In this document: positions 31,852 to 43,071 of the stretch, one piece after another | How the letters are laid out: each line of letters starts with the position of its first letter | How positions within the stretch are numbered: the first letter of the stretch is position 1 | NCBI GenBank assembly: GCA_963556145.1 | Contig: OY744473.1 | Coordinates: forward strand, 1,612,001 to 1,676,000 | Length of the DNA stretch: 64,000 nt | Direction of reading: 5' to 3' | Source: Hygrocybe punicea | Lineage: Eukaryota; Basidiomycota; Agaricomycetes; Agaricales; Hygrophoraceae | The notes under the pieces: generated by a model | Told to the model about the DNA's origin: nothing | Database searches by the model: none | What the model saw: only the letters and a program-made list of their open reading frames with translations | Translations under genes and position numbers: made by a program

Positions 31852-34800
31852 TCATTTTTTATTTTGCAATACATTGGCTGTGGAATTTTTATGAGTGACA
31901 GTGATTGGAACAGTTCCTTTTGCAGGAACAAAGTTGAGGTTTCTGAAATCTGCCTTTTGATTTTTGTTCATAGGTTTAATTAATTGCCATGGAGAGGGCT
32001 GTGTTGTGTATTGATTTAGTTGCTCTGTGGCTTTCCATGCGATAGCATGATGAATGTTTTTTGGAATATATGACTTTCCTTTCCATTTTCTAAATTGATC
32101 AATGATAGAATTTCGCTGATCTCCCTTGACATGGTCTGGTAAGAGTCCTTGATATTTCAGTTTGGTAATCTCATCAAGCAGTTCTAATTCCCTGAATTCT
32201 TGCCTGAGATATCCAGAAGCACCACCTGTAATTACTTTAGGATCAAAGCCTTGCATGATGATAGTTCCTGCTGCAGATGTACTTCTTGATAAGCAAGTAT
32301 AGTAGGATTGGTGGTTTCTACAACTACTGAGGTCGACCACATTGTTAGGATGAGTACGTCCTTGACATGCATAATCAGTCATTGCAAAATTAGGTAGTAC
32401 CAACACTTGTTCTCTTGACAAAGATATCACATCATCATTGGGTAATGAGCACATGGTGGAAGTGACATGTTTTGTAATCGGCACAACATTTTCAGGAAGT
32501 CCTTCTATGTTAATTTTTTTTGGAGGATTCAATAATCTGACAAATAAAGTGTCCAGTACAGTTTGTTGCTCAGGACCTATTGCACTCTGCCAACCCACAA
32601 CTATGCCCTCTGCTCCTTTGGTAATGCAACACTCTGTTGCATCATTGTTCCTCAGCATCACTGGCATGCCTACACATAAGTCCAATCTTCCTGGTATATG
32701 ATCAGAGGATGATGCATGTGGTTGGCTCCAAAGTAGCTTTTGGAGTGAAGGTTCCAATATCTTTGTGTGTCGAATAGGATCCAAAATTGTTGACATGTGA
32801 TGAGATTTTCTTTTGCTATTGGAACTAGTAGGATCATTCCATTTGTCTATGGAATAGAATGATGTTAATGGTCTTTTATTTTCAGCAGCAAAACGTTGAA
32901 TACCAAGTTCATTGATTTTGTCTTTTTGTGCATTCAATGCAGTTATAACTGACACATTCCTGAATTTCTTTTGGGCTAATTTTGGATCATTTGGACCTTT
33001 TCCTGCAACACGAGTACGAAGAAATGCAATATCTTTGGGAGTACATGCTTTGTATCTCATGTTTTCCAAAGCAAGCCTCAGTTGGACATCTTCTTCTGAC
33101 TGATTGGTTTGTCTCATATTTTCACGTAATATAACAACTGTTGTTATTTGATGCCAAAGAGCTTTGCCTATAGCCGCTTCCTGATTTGCTATAGTTTGAC
33201 TGGAATTGATTTGGACACCAACGGTTCCAGAGTATAAAGGAGCACCACTCATAGCTGGTGGAAGTTGGCCAAAATCTCCTGCAAATATCATATTAATGCC
33301 ACCAAAGGGTTCATCATAAACACCACGTGCTTTTGCACACTGAGCACTGATTTTATACATATCTCTGCAAGATAACATTGACACCTCATCAATGAAAATG
33401 TAATCCACACCATCAAGATTGGCATGTACTTGTGCAAGGGAACGAGATGATCCTCCCTGATTAATTCCAAGAATGGAGTGATATGTGGATCCATTTACAA
33501 GGGCAGCAGCACCACCGGTTGGTGCAAGAACCACAAATCGATGATTTTCGTTGTGTTTACCAAAAAAACTAGTCAATGCTTTGATGACTTGTGATTTCCC
33601 TGTGCCTGCCATCCCACCAAGATACATGCGTAGCTTATCAGAACCGTTAATCAAGGTAGAGTGATTCGCAATGATATGAAATGCTCTCTTTTGGTCAGTG
33701 TTCAACTTGTAATCATTGATAGTTACATCAATAAGATGACGATCAGCTCTGTTTGCAGGAATAAACATATGGTTGATGTATGCTGCATCCACTATCTTGA
33801 CATCATTATATTGAAAATTTCCCAATTTATTTATGGTTGCTGTGTTTGTTGGTAAATTTTTATTTCTGTCATCGATGATTTCCTTTTTCTTTGCAAGGAC
33901 TGCAGTTCTCCACAATTTTGCTGATTGTACTACAGGTGGTTCTATAGGTATCAACGGTCCTATATCTGGGGTACCATCAATACAATCGTCGAGCCACCCT
34001 GACCTTTTCAAAGTTCTTTCAGCTATCAGCATTTGATCTTTCCTCTTTTGTCCTTTTTGACCAAGTTTCAGGAGTATTTCCGTGTCATTATTGTCTTCAT
34101 CAATATTGTTGTTGAAGTCGTCGCCATTAAATGCAAATTCAGCATTGTGCATGTCATCCAGTTCATCAAGACCGTTTGAGGTCGCCCATGAATACCTTAT
34201 ATTTGCAGTATTATTCTTCTGACGTTTAGCAGAGAAATCATCTCTTGCATCCAAACATTCATACCGCAGACCAAAGTATTTCATGATCTCTAGTTCTCTT
34301 TTAGAAAACTCGTGGTCTATAAAAGCATTATCCCATGTTTGTAATTTACTTTTGAGTTCTTTGCCACTTCTCCATGGCTTGAAAAACGTTAACATTGTAC
34401 AACAATAATATTCTCGATCACCACGGTCAGCCCTTGGCAAAGTGTTTGGAATAAAATTAGGAACTATGAAAGGATCATTCCCTTTCATTTTGGCATGGTG
34501 GGTAAGATATTGTGGATGATTGGAATGTAAAGTATAATTATTTTCAAATTTTGTCAATTTATTAAGATCAACTTCATTTGTTTTATCAGCTATTTCTGTG
34601 CCTGCATGTCTATTCAAACTATCAGGTTTTGGAATTTCATCTATCTCCATGAGTATATCATTATCAACGACATCAGACAAGTTGTCATCACTGGAATAGT
34701 CAACATTAGTAGGTTCAGTGCAAGAGTCAGACAAATCATCACAGCCTAGATTGTCAAAAATTTGGTTTTGCACTGGTTCTTTTCTGGCCCTTTTGGTCTT

Positions 34801-37755
34801 TGTTTTGGTGCGTCTTTTCTTTGGTTCCATGGTGGCAAGACGTATCCAGTCATACAGTGATACATTATCATACAAGGCAGGTCTGAACATATAATTATTT
34901 ACTTTGGAAAGTCCAATGTATGCGCCATTATTCTTACCAATAACAACCTTTTGTGCATTATTTTGGTCTTCACATATATTAGGAATTTCTTCATCAGACC
35001 ATGCACTGATAACCTCTTTAACATAAGATCTCCAAAAGAATGGCACGAATTTATGACTGGTGTAGTGATCAGGATTTCCAAGGACATATAATGAAGCCAT
35101 TGGAGCACCAATTTCCATTTTGGAGGTGAGTGAATTGACTATTTGTGTAAACAGCTTTCTGACTTTGTCTTTTCTTTTCAGGTCGCCACCAATCATTTCG
35201 GAATTCTTATCAAAAATACTTTTTATCACTTCAAAAATGCTATAGGTCTTCAAGGAGAATTTTGTAATATAATCTGTTATGTATGCAACTATGGCCTTTA
35301 TAGCAGTACCTGATAATAAGCTGGTCACATCAGAATTGCATCGTAGCATATATGTAACTTCAGGTGTCACCATGTTCATCCAAGGTTCACCATGCTTGAG
35401 GTTGAGAGCACCAGTGTTAGGTTCTACAAAAGTTTGTTGAAAGATATCACGGGGAAATCGTCGTTTACATTCACCTTTCGAATTAAGACAGTATGGCTTT
35501 TTTTTGCCATCATGCCTGTTATGTACATTTAATCGCAATAAAAGATCATCTACAACATCTTGAAACCTTTGCCACCATGTTGATCTTTTGTTGTGATATT
35601 GACAATTCATGGAACAATTATATGATGTTGGATCTGGCATGACACATGTTGGTGGTTGATATTCAGGTTTCGACATTGTCTGTTCCATTTTCTGTGATAC
35701 CTCATCTTTAGAACCTGTCATGAATTGTCCTACACACAAACTTTCCAAATATTCCACTAATCTTTTCTGAAAGTCAGAATTTTCACCCATAATTTTGTCA
35801 CGTATTTCCTGAGGTGTAAGGCATCCCTTTATCCACAACAGCATATGAAGATGCAAGGTAAGACGTCCTTGTTCCTCTACCATTGCATAATAACCTGATG
35901 TGTTTCCATACAGGCCAGGATGAGATTCATTTATTCCTAATATATGTTTGATGAACATTTCAGTAGTAAAGTGAAAAAAGCGGGCTCCAGCCACTGGATT
36001 ATTTGCGATTAGTTTGTAACAATCCTGGGGTAGACGTAGTTTAGAATAAAACTTTTCTTTGTTGTCAGCATAATATAAGCATAGTGGATGATTGATGTCT
36101 GCAGGTGCAAAAGTGATAAACCAAGTCAGAGCACCAATATAGGATATCAGAGACCAAATCTCATTTCGCATGTATTTCTTGTTAGTAATTGAACCTTTGA
36201 CCTGACCAGCTACGTGATCCAGATCAGAAATGAGTTTATAGCATGCTTTCTCTTCCGATGTATCTGGTTTGACTCTATCACCTCTAGATAATCTCTTAGA
36301 GAGGTCATCCAAAACAGCTGTATTGATATTCATCAGGCGATCTGCAATATCATTGAAATTATGTTTATTAGTCAACAAATATCCTCCGGTTGTACTGTCC
36401 TTGATTTGTTCTTGATTGAATGCAATCAATGGAAAATAGGGATCGGTTTGAAATCTTTTGTCATAGTACATCAGGAGATGTCTTTTGTGCATCATATCAC
36501 TGATGCTTAAAACATCATTGTCTATGCTGCTAATACCACCCAAGCCATATGGAAATAGGCAGGGAAACATCATAGGATATAACTGAGGATTATTAAAGAA
36601 GGATTCTGGATTTCTAGCATGGCTTATGGCAAGAACACCACCATGGTCATCTATCAAGTGCTTGGTCGCTCTAGCTATTAATGCCTTTGGACTTGTAATA
36701 TCTAGATTTTCGCCAGTTACTCCACTAACAACAAAGGGACAAGGCCCATCTTCCACACCATCTTCCACTTCATTGTCAAATGCACTAGTGGCTTCTGGTT
36801 CCTTATTTGTGTCTGCTGGTCGATATGCAACCACAACAGGAATTCCATGATCTGGATATTGTGCTAGATTTTCATAGGAGATATCTAAATCATAGTAATC
36901 CATGTGATTCAATTTCAGCCATTCTAAAGCTGCAGAAACTCGCCTTCGGCGAACCAATAAAGGCGTTCGCTCCATGTCTTCTGGAGTTGGTCTGGCAGGA
37001 CCAGTAAATATAAACGCTAGCACTTCATCAAGTTCTTTAATTGTTGGAGGCAACCGTTGATATATCTTTGGTGTTGGGTTTTGAAACATGATAGCATTTG
37101 CTTTCATTTTATGCATCCCAGATGAGACACGAACAATACATTTGTTGTGACGAACACGGGCAATCAAAAGTTGTTCAGCAAATGTTAGATTTTGAAGTTG
37201 TGCAGGAATTCTTCCCATCCAAAGTCCATTCGCCAAAGCATATTTGGGAGTTTGGCCTTTATTCAGACTGAGCACACATGGTTTGCATATCCATTTACAT
37301 GTGTCATCTAGCACTGGACCTTTGATATCCTCTATTGGATCAGAACAATGATATCGTTCACATCTTGTGATTCCCATATTGTCTCTAGTTAATATTTTCA
37401 GATTAACCTTTGTCTTTGACAATAAAGACATGTTTTTCAATGCAACCAATTGACCACATACAGCACACCCACTTTCTTGGAAACATTCAGGTGATGTATC
37501 TCTGCACCAGTTGCTGATTATGGTTTCCTTCAATTCAATAGATGGAGGAGGAGGAGGAAATAATTGCTCATCAGACTTGTCCAATTCTTCTTTCATTTGA
37601 GCCTGAGTTTCTTCTTTGCCGCACTCATATGTTTCTGTCATTTTTTGTCTTCTGTACCACTGTTTACACAGGTCTTTATGTGATTTAATATCATGCACAT
37701 GAAAAATAGAAACATGAGTATCACAAGCTGAACAATTATGCCTCATTAATGCCAC
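31852..37755 (-). CDS. Helitron Rep/helicase protein
   Basis: 1967 codons without a break; replication initiator plus helicase of a rolling-circle Helitron. In order: Cys-rich N-terminus (HNCSACDTHVSIFHVH, FQESGCAVCGQL); ANGLWMGRIPAQLQNLTFAE; the Helitron helicase-like region (LFPYGLGGISS, KRHLLMYYDKRFQ, WFITFAPADINHPL); the HUH motif LTLHLHMLLWIKG (about residue 630); the two-tyrosine motif YITDYITK (about 823); acidic linker; PIF1-type helicase with Walker A GGMAGTGKS (about 1379), Walker B FIDEVSML (about 1450), GDFGQLPP, CVGMPVMLRNN, and DYACQGRTH. All catalytic motifs are present, so it appears functional. It is open in the same frame on both sides (upstream to 38721, downstream to 30976) apart from one TGA each; the frame has no ATG at the very start. 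Confidence 0.93.
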   Translation of the reverse strand: MALMRHNCSACDTHVSIFHVHDIKSHKDLCKQWYRRQKMTETYECGKEETQAQMKEELDKSDEQLFPPPPPSIELKETIISNWCRDTSPECFQESGCAVCGQLVALKNMSLLSKTKVNLKILTRDNMGITRCERYHCSDPIEDIKGPVLDDTCKWICKPCVLSLNKGQTPKYALANGLWMGRIPAQLQNLTFAEQLLIARVRHNKCIVRVSSGMHKMKANAIMFQNPTPKIYQRLPPTIKELDEVLAFIFTGPARPTPEDMERTPLLVRRRRVSAALEWLKLNHMDYYDLDISYENLAQYPDHGIPVVVAYRPADTNKEPEATSAFDNEVEDGVEDGPCPFVVSGVTGENLDITSPKALIARATKHLIDDHGGVLAISHARNPESFFNNPQLYPMMFPCLFPYGLGGISSIDNDVLSISDMMHKRHLLMYYDKRFQTDPYFPLIAFNQEQIKDSTTGGYLLTNKHNFNDIADRLMNINTAVLDDLSKRLSRGDRVKPDTSEEKACYKLISDLDHVAGQVKGSITNKKYMRNEIWSLISYIGALTWFITFAPADINHPLCLYYADNKEKFYSKLRLPQDCYKLIANNPVAGARFFHFTTEMFIKHILGINESHPGLYGNTSGYYAMVEEQGRLTLHLHMLLWIKGCLTPQEIRDKIMGENSDFQKRLVEYLESLCVGQFMTGSKDEVSQKMEQTMSKPEYQPPTCVMPDPTSYNCSMNCQYHNKRSTWWQRFQDVVDDLLLRLNVHNRHDGKKKPYCLNSKGECKRRFPRDIFQQTFVEPNTGALNLKHGEPWMNMVTPEVTYMLRCNSDVTSLLSGTAIKAIVAYITDYITKFSLKTYSIFEVIKSIFDKNSEMIGGDLKRKDKVRKLFTQIVNSLTSKMEIGAPMASLYVLGNPDHYTSHKFVPFFWRSYVKEVISAWSDEEIPNICEDQNNAQKVVIGKNNGAYIGLSKVNNYMFRPALYDNVSLYDWIRLATMEPKKRRTKTKTKRARKEPVQNQIFDNLGCDDLSDSCTEPTNVDYSSDDNLSDVVDNDILMEIDEIPKPDSLNRHAGTEIADKTNEVDLNKLTKFENNYTLHSNHPQYLTHHAKMKGNDPFIVPNFIPNTLPRADRGDREYYCCTMLTFFKPWRSGKELKSKLQTWDNAFIDHEFSKRELEIMKYFGLRYECLDARDDFSAKRQKNNTANIRYSWATSNGLDELDDMHNAEFAFNGDDFNNNIDEDNNDTEILLKLGQKGQKRKDQMLIAERTLKRSGWLDDCIDGTPDIGPLIPIEPPVVQSAKLWRTAVLAKKKEIIDDRNKNLPTNTATINKLGNFQYNDVKIVDAAYINHMFIPANRADRHLIDVTINDYKLNTDQKRAFHIIANHSTLINGSDKLRMYLGGMAGTGKSQVIKALTSFFGKHNENHRFVVLAPTGGAAALVNGSTYHSILGINQGGSSRSLAQVHANLDGVDYIFIDEVSMLSCRDMYKISAQCAKARGVYDEPFGGINMIFAGDFGQLPPAMSGAPLYSGTVGVQINSSQTIANQEAAIGKALWHQITTVVILRENMRQTNQSEEDVQLRLALENMRYKACTPKDIAFLRTRVAGKGPNDPKLAQKKFRNVSVITALNAQKDKINELGIQRFAAENKRPLTSFYSIDKWNDPTSSNSKRKSHHMSTILDPIRHTKILEPSLQKLLWSQPHASSSDHIPGRLDLCVGMPVMLRNNDATECCITKGAEGIVVGWQSAIGPEQQTVLDTLFVRLLNPPKKINIEGLPENVVPITKHVTSTMCSLPNDDVISLSREQVLVLPNFAMTDYACQGRTHPNNVVDLSSCRNHQSYYTCLSRSTSAAGTIIMQGFDPKVITGGASGYLRQEFRELELLDEITKLKYQGLLPDHVKGDQRNSIIDQFRKWKGKSYIPKNIHHAIAWKATEQLNQYTTQPSPWQLIKPMNKNQKADFRNLNFVPAKGTVPITVTHKNSTANVLQNKK

Positions 37756-38721
37756 AGATAGATCTTGTCCATGTAATCTTCATAATGTCTTTGACAAATA
37801 TATACCATGTATTGTTGTTATTTCACCAATATCCTTCACTGTCAAATTTGGCAGAAGTTCATGTAAAGGCATTTTAACACATGCATATGTTTTTCTATCT
37901 TCATATAAAGTGTTGGCTGTTTGTTCATCAATATGCCCCACATATTCGAATAATATGTCAGAATCATGGTTGATATTATTAGACGGTAGCATAAAAGATT
38001 GAAGAAAGCTAAACTTGAATGTTGGTATTCGTTTACCACCACCAATGTAGTCATATCTATGAACGAAATTTATATATAAAGATTTAAACAAGTGTCCGAA
38101 TAAATTCAAATTGAACACAATTATGTTTGAACGGCTATGCCGTATTATGAAACATAGTGTGGTCCACAGCAACGTTGCATGTGATAGAGAACTAGTAATA
38201 CAATGAAATAAATATGCTTTGAAATCATGTCGTCTCAATAGTGATCGCATGAGCAATGCTTTGATCATTTTACAACGACATTGGACAGTGATAGGTTTGA
38301 GAAGACAATACAAAGCAAAGAGATATTTATGAGGTAAGAAATATGTTCTGGCATATTGAATAGAACGTATTCGCATTTTGAAGGCGCTATTTTTAAATGT
38401 AGTCCAAACGAATAATGGATCGACTGTCAAGTTATCTTTTGTTTCTTTTGTTATTCCAATGATCTTTACATATAGTGTTGCATTTATTTGCATCAATATT
38501 GTTGCATCGCCCTGATCTGGGGCCAACTCATGTTCTATGAGTTTTCTTTGAAAAACATCCAATTCTTGGGTCAAGGTCGATATCACAGGACAGGAAATTG
38601 GTTCAGGAGAGATATACATAAGTTTGTCTTGGCATAGTTGTGGAAATAATGTTGCATTTGCAAGGAAATATAGATAAGTCAAACATGCAATGCAGACACA
38701 GATGATGTTGTGGGGATTCAT
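37756..38721 (-). CDS. N-terminal part of the Helitron polyprotein
   Basis: 313 codons from an ATG at 38721 to a TGA at 37780-37782, in the same frame as the Rep/helicase. The last part (MPLHELLPNLTVKDIGEITT then IHGIYLSKTL) matches the region that in agaric Helitron proteins runs on into the HNCSACD cysteine block, so the TGA appears to interrupt one protein. The beginning (MNPHNIICVCIACLTYLYFL) is hydrophobic and could be read as a signal or membrane segment; the middle is not recognised. Confidence 0.65.
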
Positions 38722-39809
38722 GAGGATTTGTGACAGTAAAAGGAAACACCGCCCATTTAACTAGTCAAGTGGTTCGGATCATGAATAACAATTAACACAA
38801 TGGGATTGATCATATGACATTATATTATTTGTAAGCTTTTCCCAAAACACCATAAGGCGTGCCTGAATCTTTAGAAATCTGTGTTTACTTTTTTTATTCC
38901 ATTCTATGTTCCTGTGACATGCCTTGATACAGGCCAAAAATGCATCTGTATCATGAATAGCTGCCTTACGATCTTATTAGGGGTCTGGCTGACAAGACAT
39001 TGATCAAACCGACTGAGAAGAACAATGGTACCCCCTTTTAAGATATTTTGTGGATTTAATCTTCAGAGTCTCAGTGATATTTATTTCTAGCTTGCTCAAC
39101 AGACAAAACAGGTATTGAAGTTGAACAACCAGGCTGTTTGACAACTGTGCATATTTGACAATTGCTTGGTAATTCATGGAAATTATCATTGTTCTTCATC
39201 CTTGTCAGAAATACATTGTCATTTTTATGGAGCTGTACGTATCATTCCCACACAAGTATACTGTATTATTCCGGTACCAAAGAGTCATAGCTCCCCTTGG
39301 AGTGACAGTTATATCTTCCACTACAAGAGGGGGTTTTGTTACTCTTGTATCATTGTATCCTCATTTAATAGGTCCATAAAGTTCGTGATTCTGGTTTCTT
39401 ACATATATTCAATTTGAATTTTCATTAGCCCGAATGAGAGTCATCTCAGGTTGTCCTTCTCAAGTTGAGTGTGTAGGTGGTTGTACAACTGAACTGAAAG
39501 TAATGCATTCACCAGGATATATTTTAGACAAACAGATTTTCAGTCAACAAGATTGATGCCTTATGCTGTATCTATGCTCACTATCATGCTCAATTCTTAT
39601 GGTCATAGGACAGTAACACAAACCATTTTTAACGGAGCAAAAAGAAATACATATATAGAAACTGTACAAATGTTAATAGTAGCGATGTATGAGGAGGACA
39701 TTTGAGGGCACAGATTGTCACCAAGTTTCCAGAAATCAACGACTGGGATACAGTCTTTTTAGTCAAATATAATGAATACTCCACAAAAGAAGGACTTACT
39801 CCTCCGAAA
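38722..39809. other. Helitron flank, no gene seen
   Basis: AT-rich. I could not identify the TC end or the CTRR hairpin end of the Helitron by eye, nor a conserved gene. Confidence 0.4.
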
Positions 39810-41733
39810 TTAAGGCCCGGGATCAAGTTTGGATGTCGATGGCTTGGGAGATGAAGGCCTCGTTTGGCTTGGAGTAATGGAGAGTAGGATTTCGGGTGGA
39901 ACGATGTTGCTCCAATCCACATCCATTGATGAAGCGCTGGGCTCTGCAGGGGTCGATGACTGGTGGCGTGATGATGCACGCGTATTGGGACGGAATCCTA
40001 GGACATGGAGAAGATCAGAATTGGAATATATACAGCCTATGATGTAATGTTGAAATACATACCCGGAGTCGGAGACTTCTTCGGTGGCTTCACCAGGTTG
40101 AGCTTCTCTACAATAATGCCCGCTTGCTCCGAAGCAACATCCAATTTCCTCCTCTTTGCCATCTCGCCATCCTCGTGACCATCGCTGGGAGACATCTTTT
40201 CAGGTTCGGGAGATCCGTCATCGTTGTCCATGGTTATATCATTATCAACATCCAACAACCCCGCCCACTCTGGTCCTAAAATGTCCAACTTCGCGGATTC
40301 CGGTGCCACAACATCCGGCTCAGGGGCGATGGGTGGCTTAATCTCCATTGTCAATTTCTCCGATGCCGATTGCCGGGTTGTGCGCGACGACCCAATTTCA
40401 ACAGCGACTGCGAGATGTCAGTGCATTAATCATAACAAGGTGAGCAACGTACACATTTGGGCCTTAGACCGCTTCTTCTTTACCGGGGCTACGTCCTCCT
40501 CCATCTTTATGTCGTCTATACATGAATAAATGTGTTGGATCATCGTTTTGATATTCGGAATTCAATAACTCACCCTCATCATCGTCCTCGGCTTTGGACT
40601 TGATTGTGCGCTCTGTCATGATGAAGGGTTTGCATGTATGACAATCACAGACAATGAAAGTACTTACTGGACTTGGGCTTGGGCTTGGGCTTCTTTTTGT
40701 CCTTCTCGGACGAATTGTCTGCGCCACCTGAATATTCAATAGATCTATAGACCACTATGGTTGAAAATTTGTACAAACCAGCAGAAGATGCCTTCTGTTT
40801 TTTGACCGATTTTGACTTGGCTTTGCCCTTGCCCTTGCCCTGGGCAACTGGCTCCTCTGCAAATGTATTATATCATTAGCACATTCACACATGTAATTCT
40901 AGATCACACCTTCATCATCATCCGCCACATCAGAATCGACGAGGACACTATGTCCTTTACACCAAGCAATAACATGACCGATGATCTCGAGCTTTGTGGC
41001 GTCCGGAAGCCCACCGAATGACCAATTTGCCAAGGTTCTGCTGTGCCATGCTGGCACGGATTCGTCGTATTTTGCCCAATCTATGATGCCAGACGTGAGA
41101 ATTCATTTGGCCATAAATACATATATACTTACCTAGATCCTCGGGCTTGATCTCGGTGTTCACAGCGCCATGTTGAATCAAAGCCGATGGAGAATGTTTC
41201 CCAACATAAAATTCTTTCAGGAGCCAATCATCGAAGATCTTGCTTCGCCAGTCACGGGTAACCTCGTTTGCCCATTTCGCCACCAAGACTTCTGCCCAAA
41301 TTTCGTCCATGACGGTGTCGGTATACTTGAGGTAATCCCGAAGTGAATTGGTCCCTTCCTTATCATTTTTGACGTAGTCCGGCAAGTAGTTGGGTGCCTT
41401 GTTGTATGCGATGGCTGCTGTGGCGTAGATGTACATATCCATTTGATAAATCAAGCGACGGAGCGGTTCCTCGTATCGTTCGGGGATTTCGCGCCATAAC
41501 TCACCTCGGGCGGTGGCATCGTGGGGGTGTGTCTTCAGTACATAGGGATTACGAGAAAATACGGGAATGGTGCCGGATTCCTTGTTGGGTGCCGGAATCT
41601 TGGGCGGGACCATGTACTGGATTTGGAAGATGCGATGTAGCTCCTGCAGCTTTTTGGGCGGCGCATCAGGCCAGTACTTGAAGGCGGCGGGATTGACAGC
41701 GGGAGTCGAGGTTTTGACGACTGGCAAGGACAT
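39810..41733 (-). CDS. Module gene A: uncharacterised protein, charged C-terminal tail
   Basis: Multi-exon gene that looks open throughout. Exon 1 41733-41133 (601 nt), exon 2 41080-40910, exon 3 40856-40779, exon 4 40727-40668, then short exons to a TAA at 39810-39812. The N-terminal 200 residues are a conserved, mostly helical domain of unknown function (FKYWPDAPPKKLQELHRIF, LIYQMDMYIYATAAIAYNKA, IFDDWLLKEFYVGKHSPS). It is followed by WSFGGLPDATKLEIIGHVIAW and a long Lys/Pro/Asp/Glu-rich tail with basic patches (KKKPKPKPK, KKKRSK, KRRK) that could be nuclear localisation signals. The start MSLPVVKTS is conserved in the mirror copy at 63090, which is about 94% identical over exon 1, with equal exon lengths (601 and 171 nt). 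Function unknown. Gene B starts 1.3 kb away, divergently. Confidence 0.8.
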
Positions 41734-43071
41734 GGTAGATGAAATAAAAGTTTTTTGGTCGACGTGTGAGGCGATTTGAGAGCAAAAGAAAAGGGCGGAT
41801 TTATTACTCAACACTCCAGACTATGAATACGGATGTCACGACCACGTGACCAGATCAATCGCCACATGTTCGACCTCATGTTCGGCTTCTTTGCATGCAT
41901 AAACAACAGATCTATTTATTTATGTTTTTGATGTGGCTCGAGCTTAGAAGTTGTCCAAAGCTAGTAATTGCACGCAGAAAACCGACATGTGCAGCGTATG
42001 GAATATTTTCCAGTTGGTAAGGCGATAAATCGAGTTAATTCGTTCGATGAATATTCACGGACTGGTCCGTTGACGGAAAAGCACAACAAGTCTGACTTGT
42101 TGGATGGATGTAGAAGGACTAGATATACTACAACAAACATGTTGTTTGGTGTGTTCGGTCACCGGACATGTTTGGTGGATGTCAATGTACGACTAGATAT
42201 ACTACACCGAACACATCGAACATGTTCGGTGTGTTCGGTGGAGATGTTCGGTGGATGTCAACCAACGGTTGTGACTAGATATATCACACCGAACACATCG
42301 AACATGTTGAACCGGTGTCTTCGGTGGAGATGTTCGGTCAACGTTGGTGAACCAATATTACTAGATATACTACACCGAACACATCGAACATGTTCGGTGT
42401 GTTCGGTGGAGATGTTCGGTGGATGTCAACCAACGGTTGTGACTAGATATATCACACCGAACACATCGAACATGTTCGGTGTGTTCGGTGGACATGTTCG
42501 GTCAACGTTGCTGAACCAATATTACCAGATATATGACGCCGAACAAATCAAACATGTTCGATGTGTTCGGTGTGGTATATCTAGTAATATTGGTTCAGCA
42601 ACGTTGACCAAACATGTCCACCGAACACACCGAACATGTTCAATGTGTTTGGTGTGGTATATCTAGTCACAACCGTTGGTTGACATCCACCGAACATCTC
42701 CACCGAACACACCGAACATGTTCGATGTGTTTGGTGTAGTATATCTCCTCATAATGGTTGGTTGACATCCACCGAACATCTCCACCGAACACACCGAACA
42801 CGTCCGATCTGTTCGGTGGATATTGCTCTTTCAAGACATTTAAATGATTCCATTGCTGATCAACGTGTTTGGCACGTGTTCGTTGTTTTATCATTGCCAC
42901 TCTTGTCAGGTGACATAATTCCAACGTCTTATAATTAGAAGGTTTGTGGAATCGTCACCACCCGCTATCAACCACCCTGAAAGTAATCAATCATTAAGGT
43001 ATTGATGTATTAATGATATCTGTGTCTGTTCCTCATACCACCCATCCGAAATCCTGCCTAGGTCCACAAAC
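41734..43071. promoter_or_regulatory. Divergent A-B intergenic region containing a GTTCGGTG palindromic array
   Basis: Only non-coding space between two divergent genes, so it should hold both promoters. Its middle (42115-42830) is occupied by a palindromic tandem array. The upstream region of gene A' at 61932-62740 is occupied by a different array of the same general design. Confidence 0.5.
42115..42830. repeat. Palindromic tandem array, CGAACATGTTCG core
   Basis: Units of roughly 70-85 bp of the form ACTAGATATA...CACCGAACACATCGAACATG then TTCGGTGTGTTCGGTGGA. Units run forward up to about 42555 and inverted afterwards, so the array is itself one large palindrome made of small palindromes. 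Confidence 0.85.

Noticed and set aside
37780..38721. N-terminal Helitron frame as a separate secreted or membrane protein
   Set aside because: The hydrophobic start is suggestive, but the frame runs on into the Rep protein with only one TGA, so a polyprotein N-terminus is simpler.
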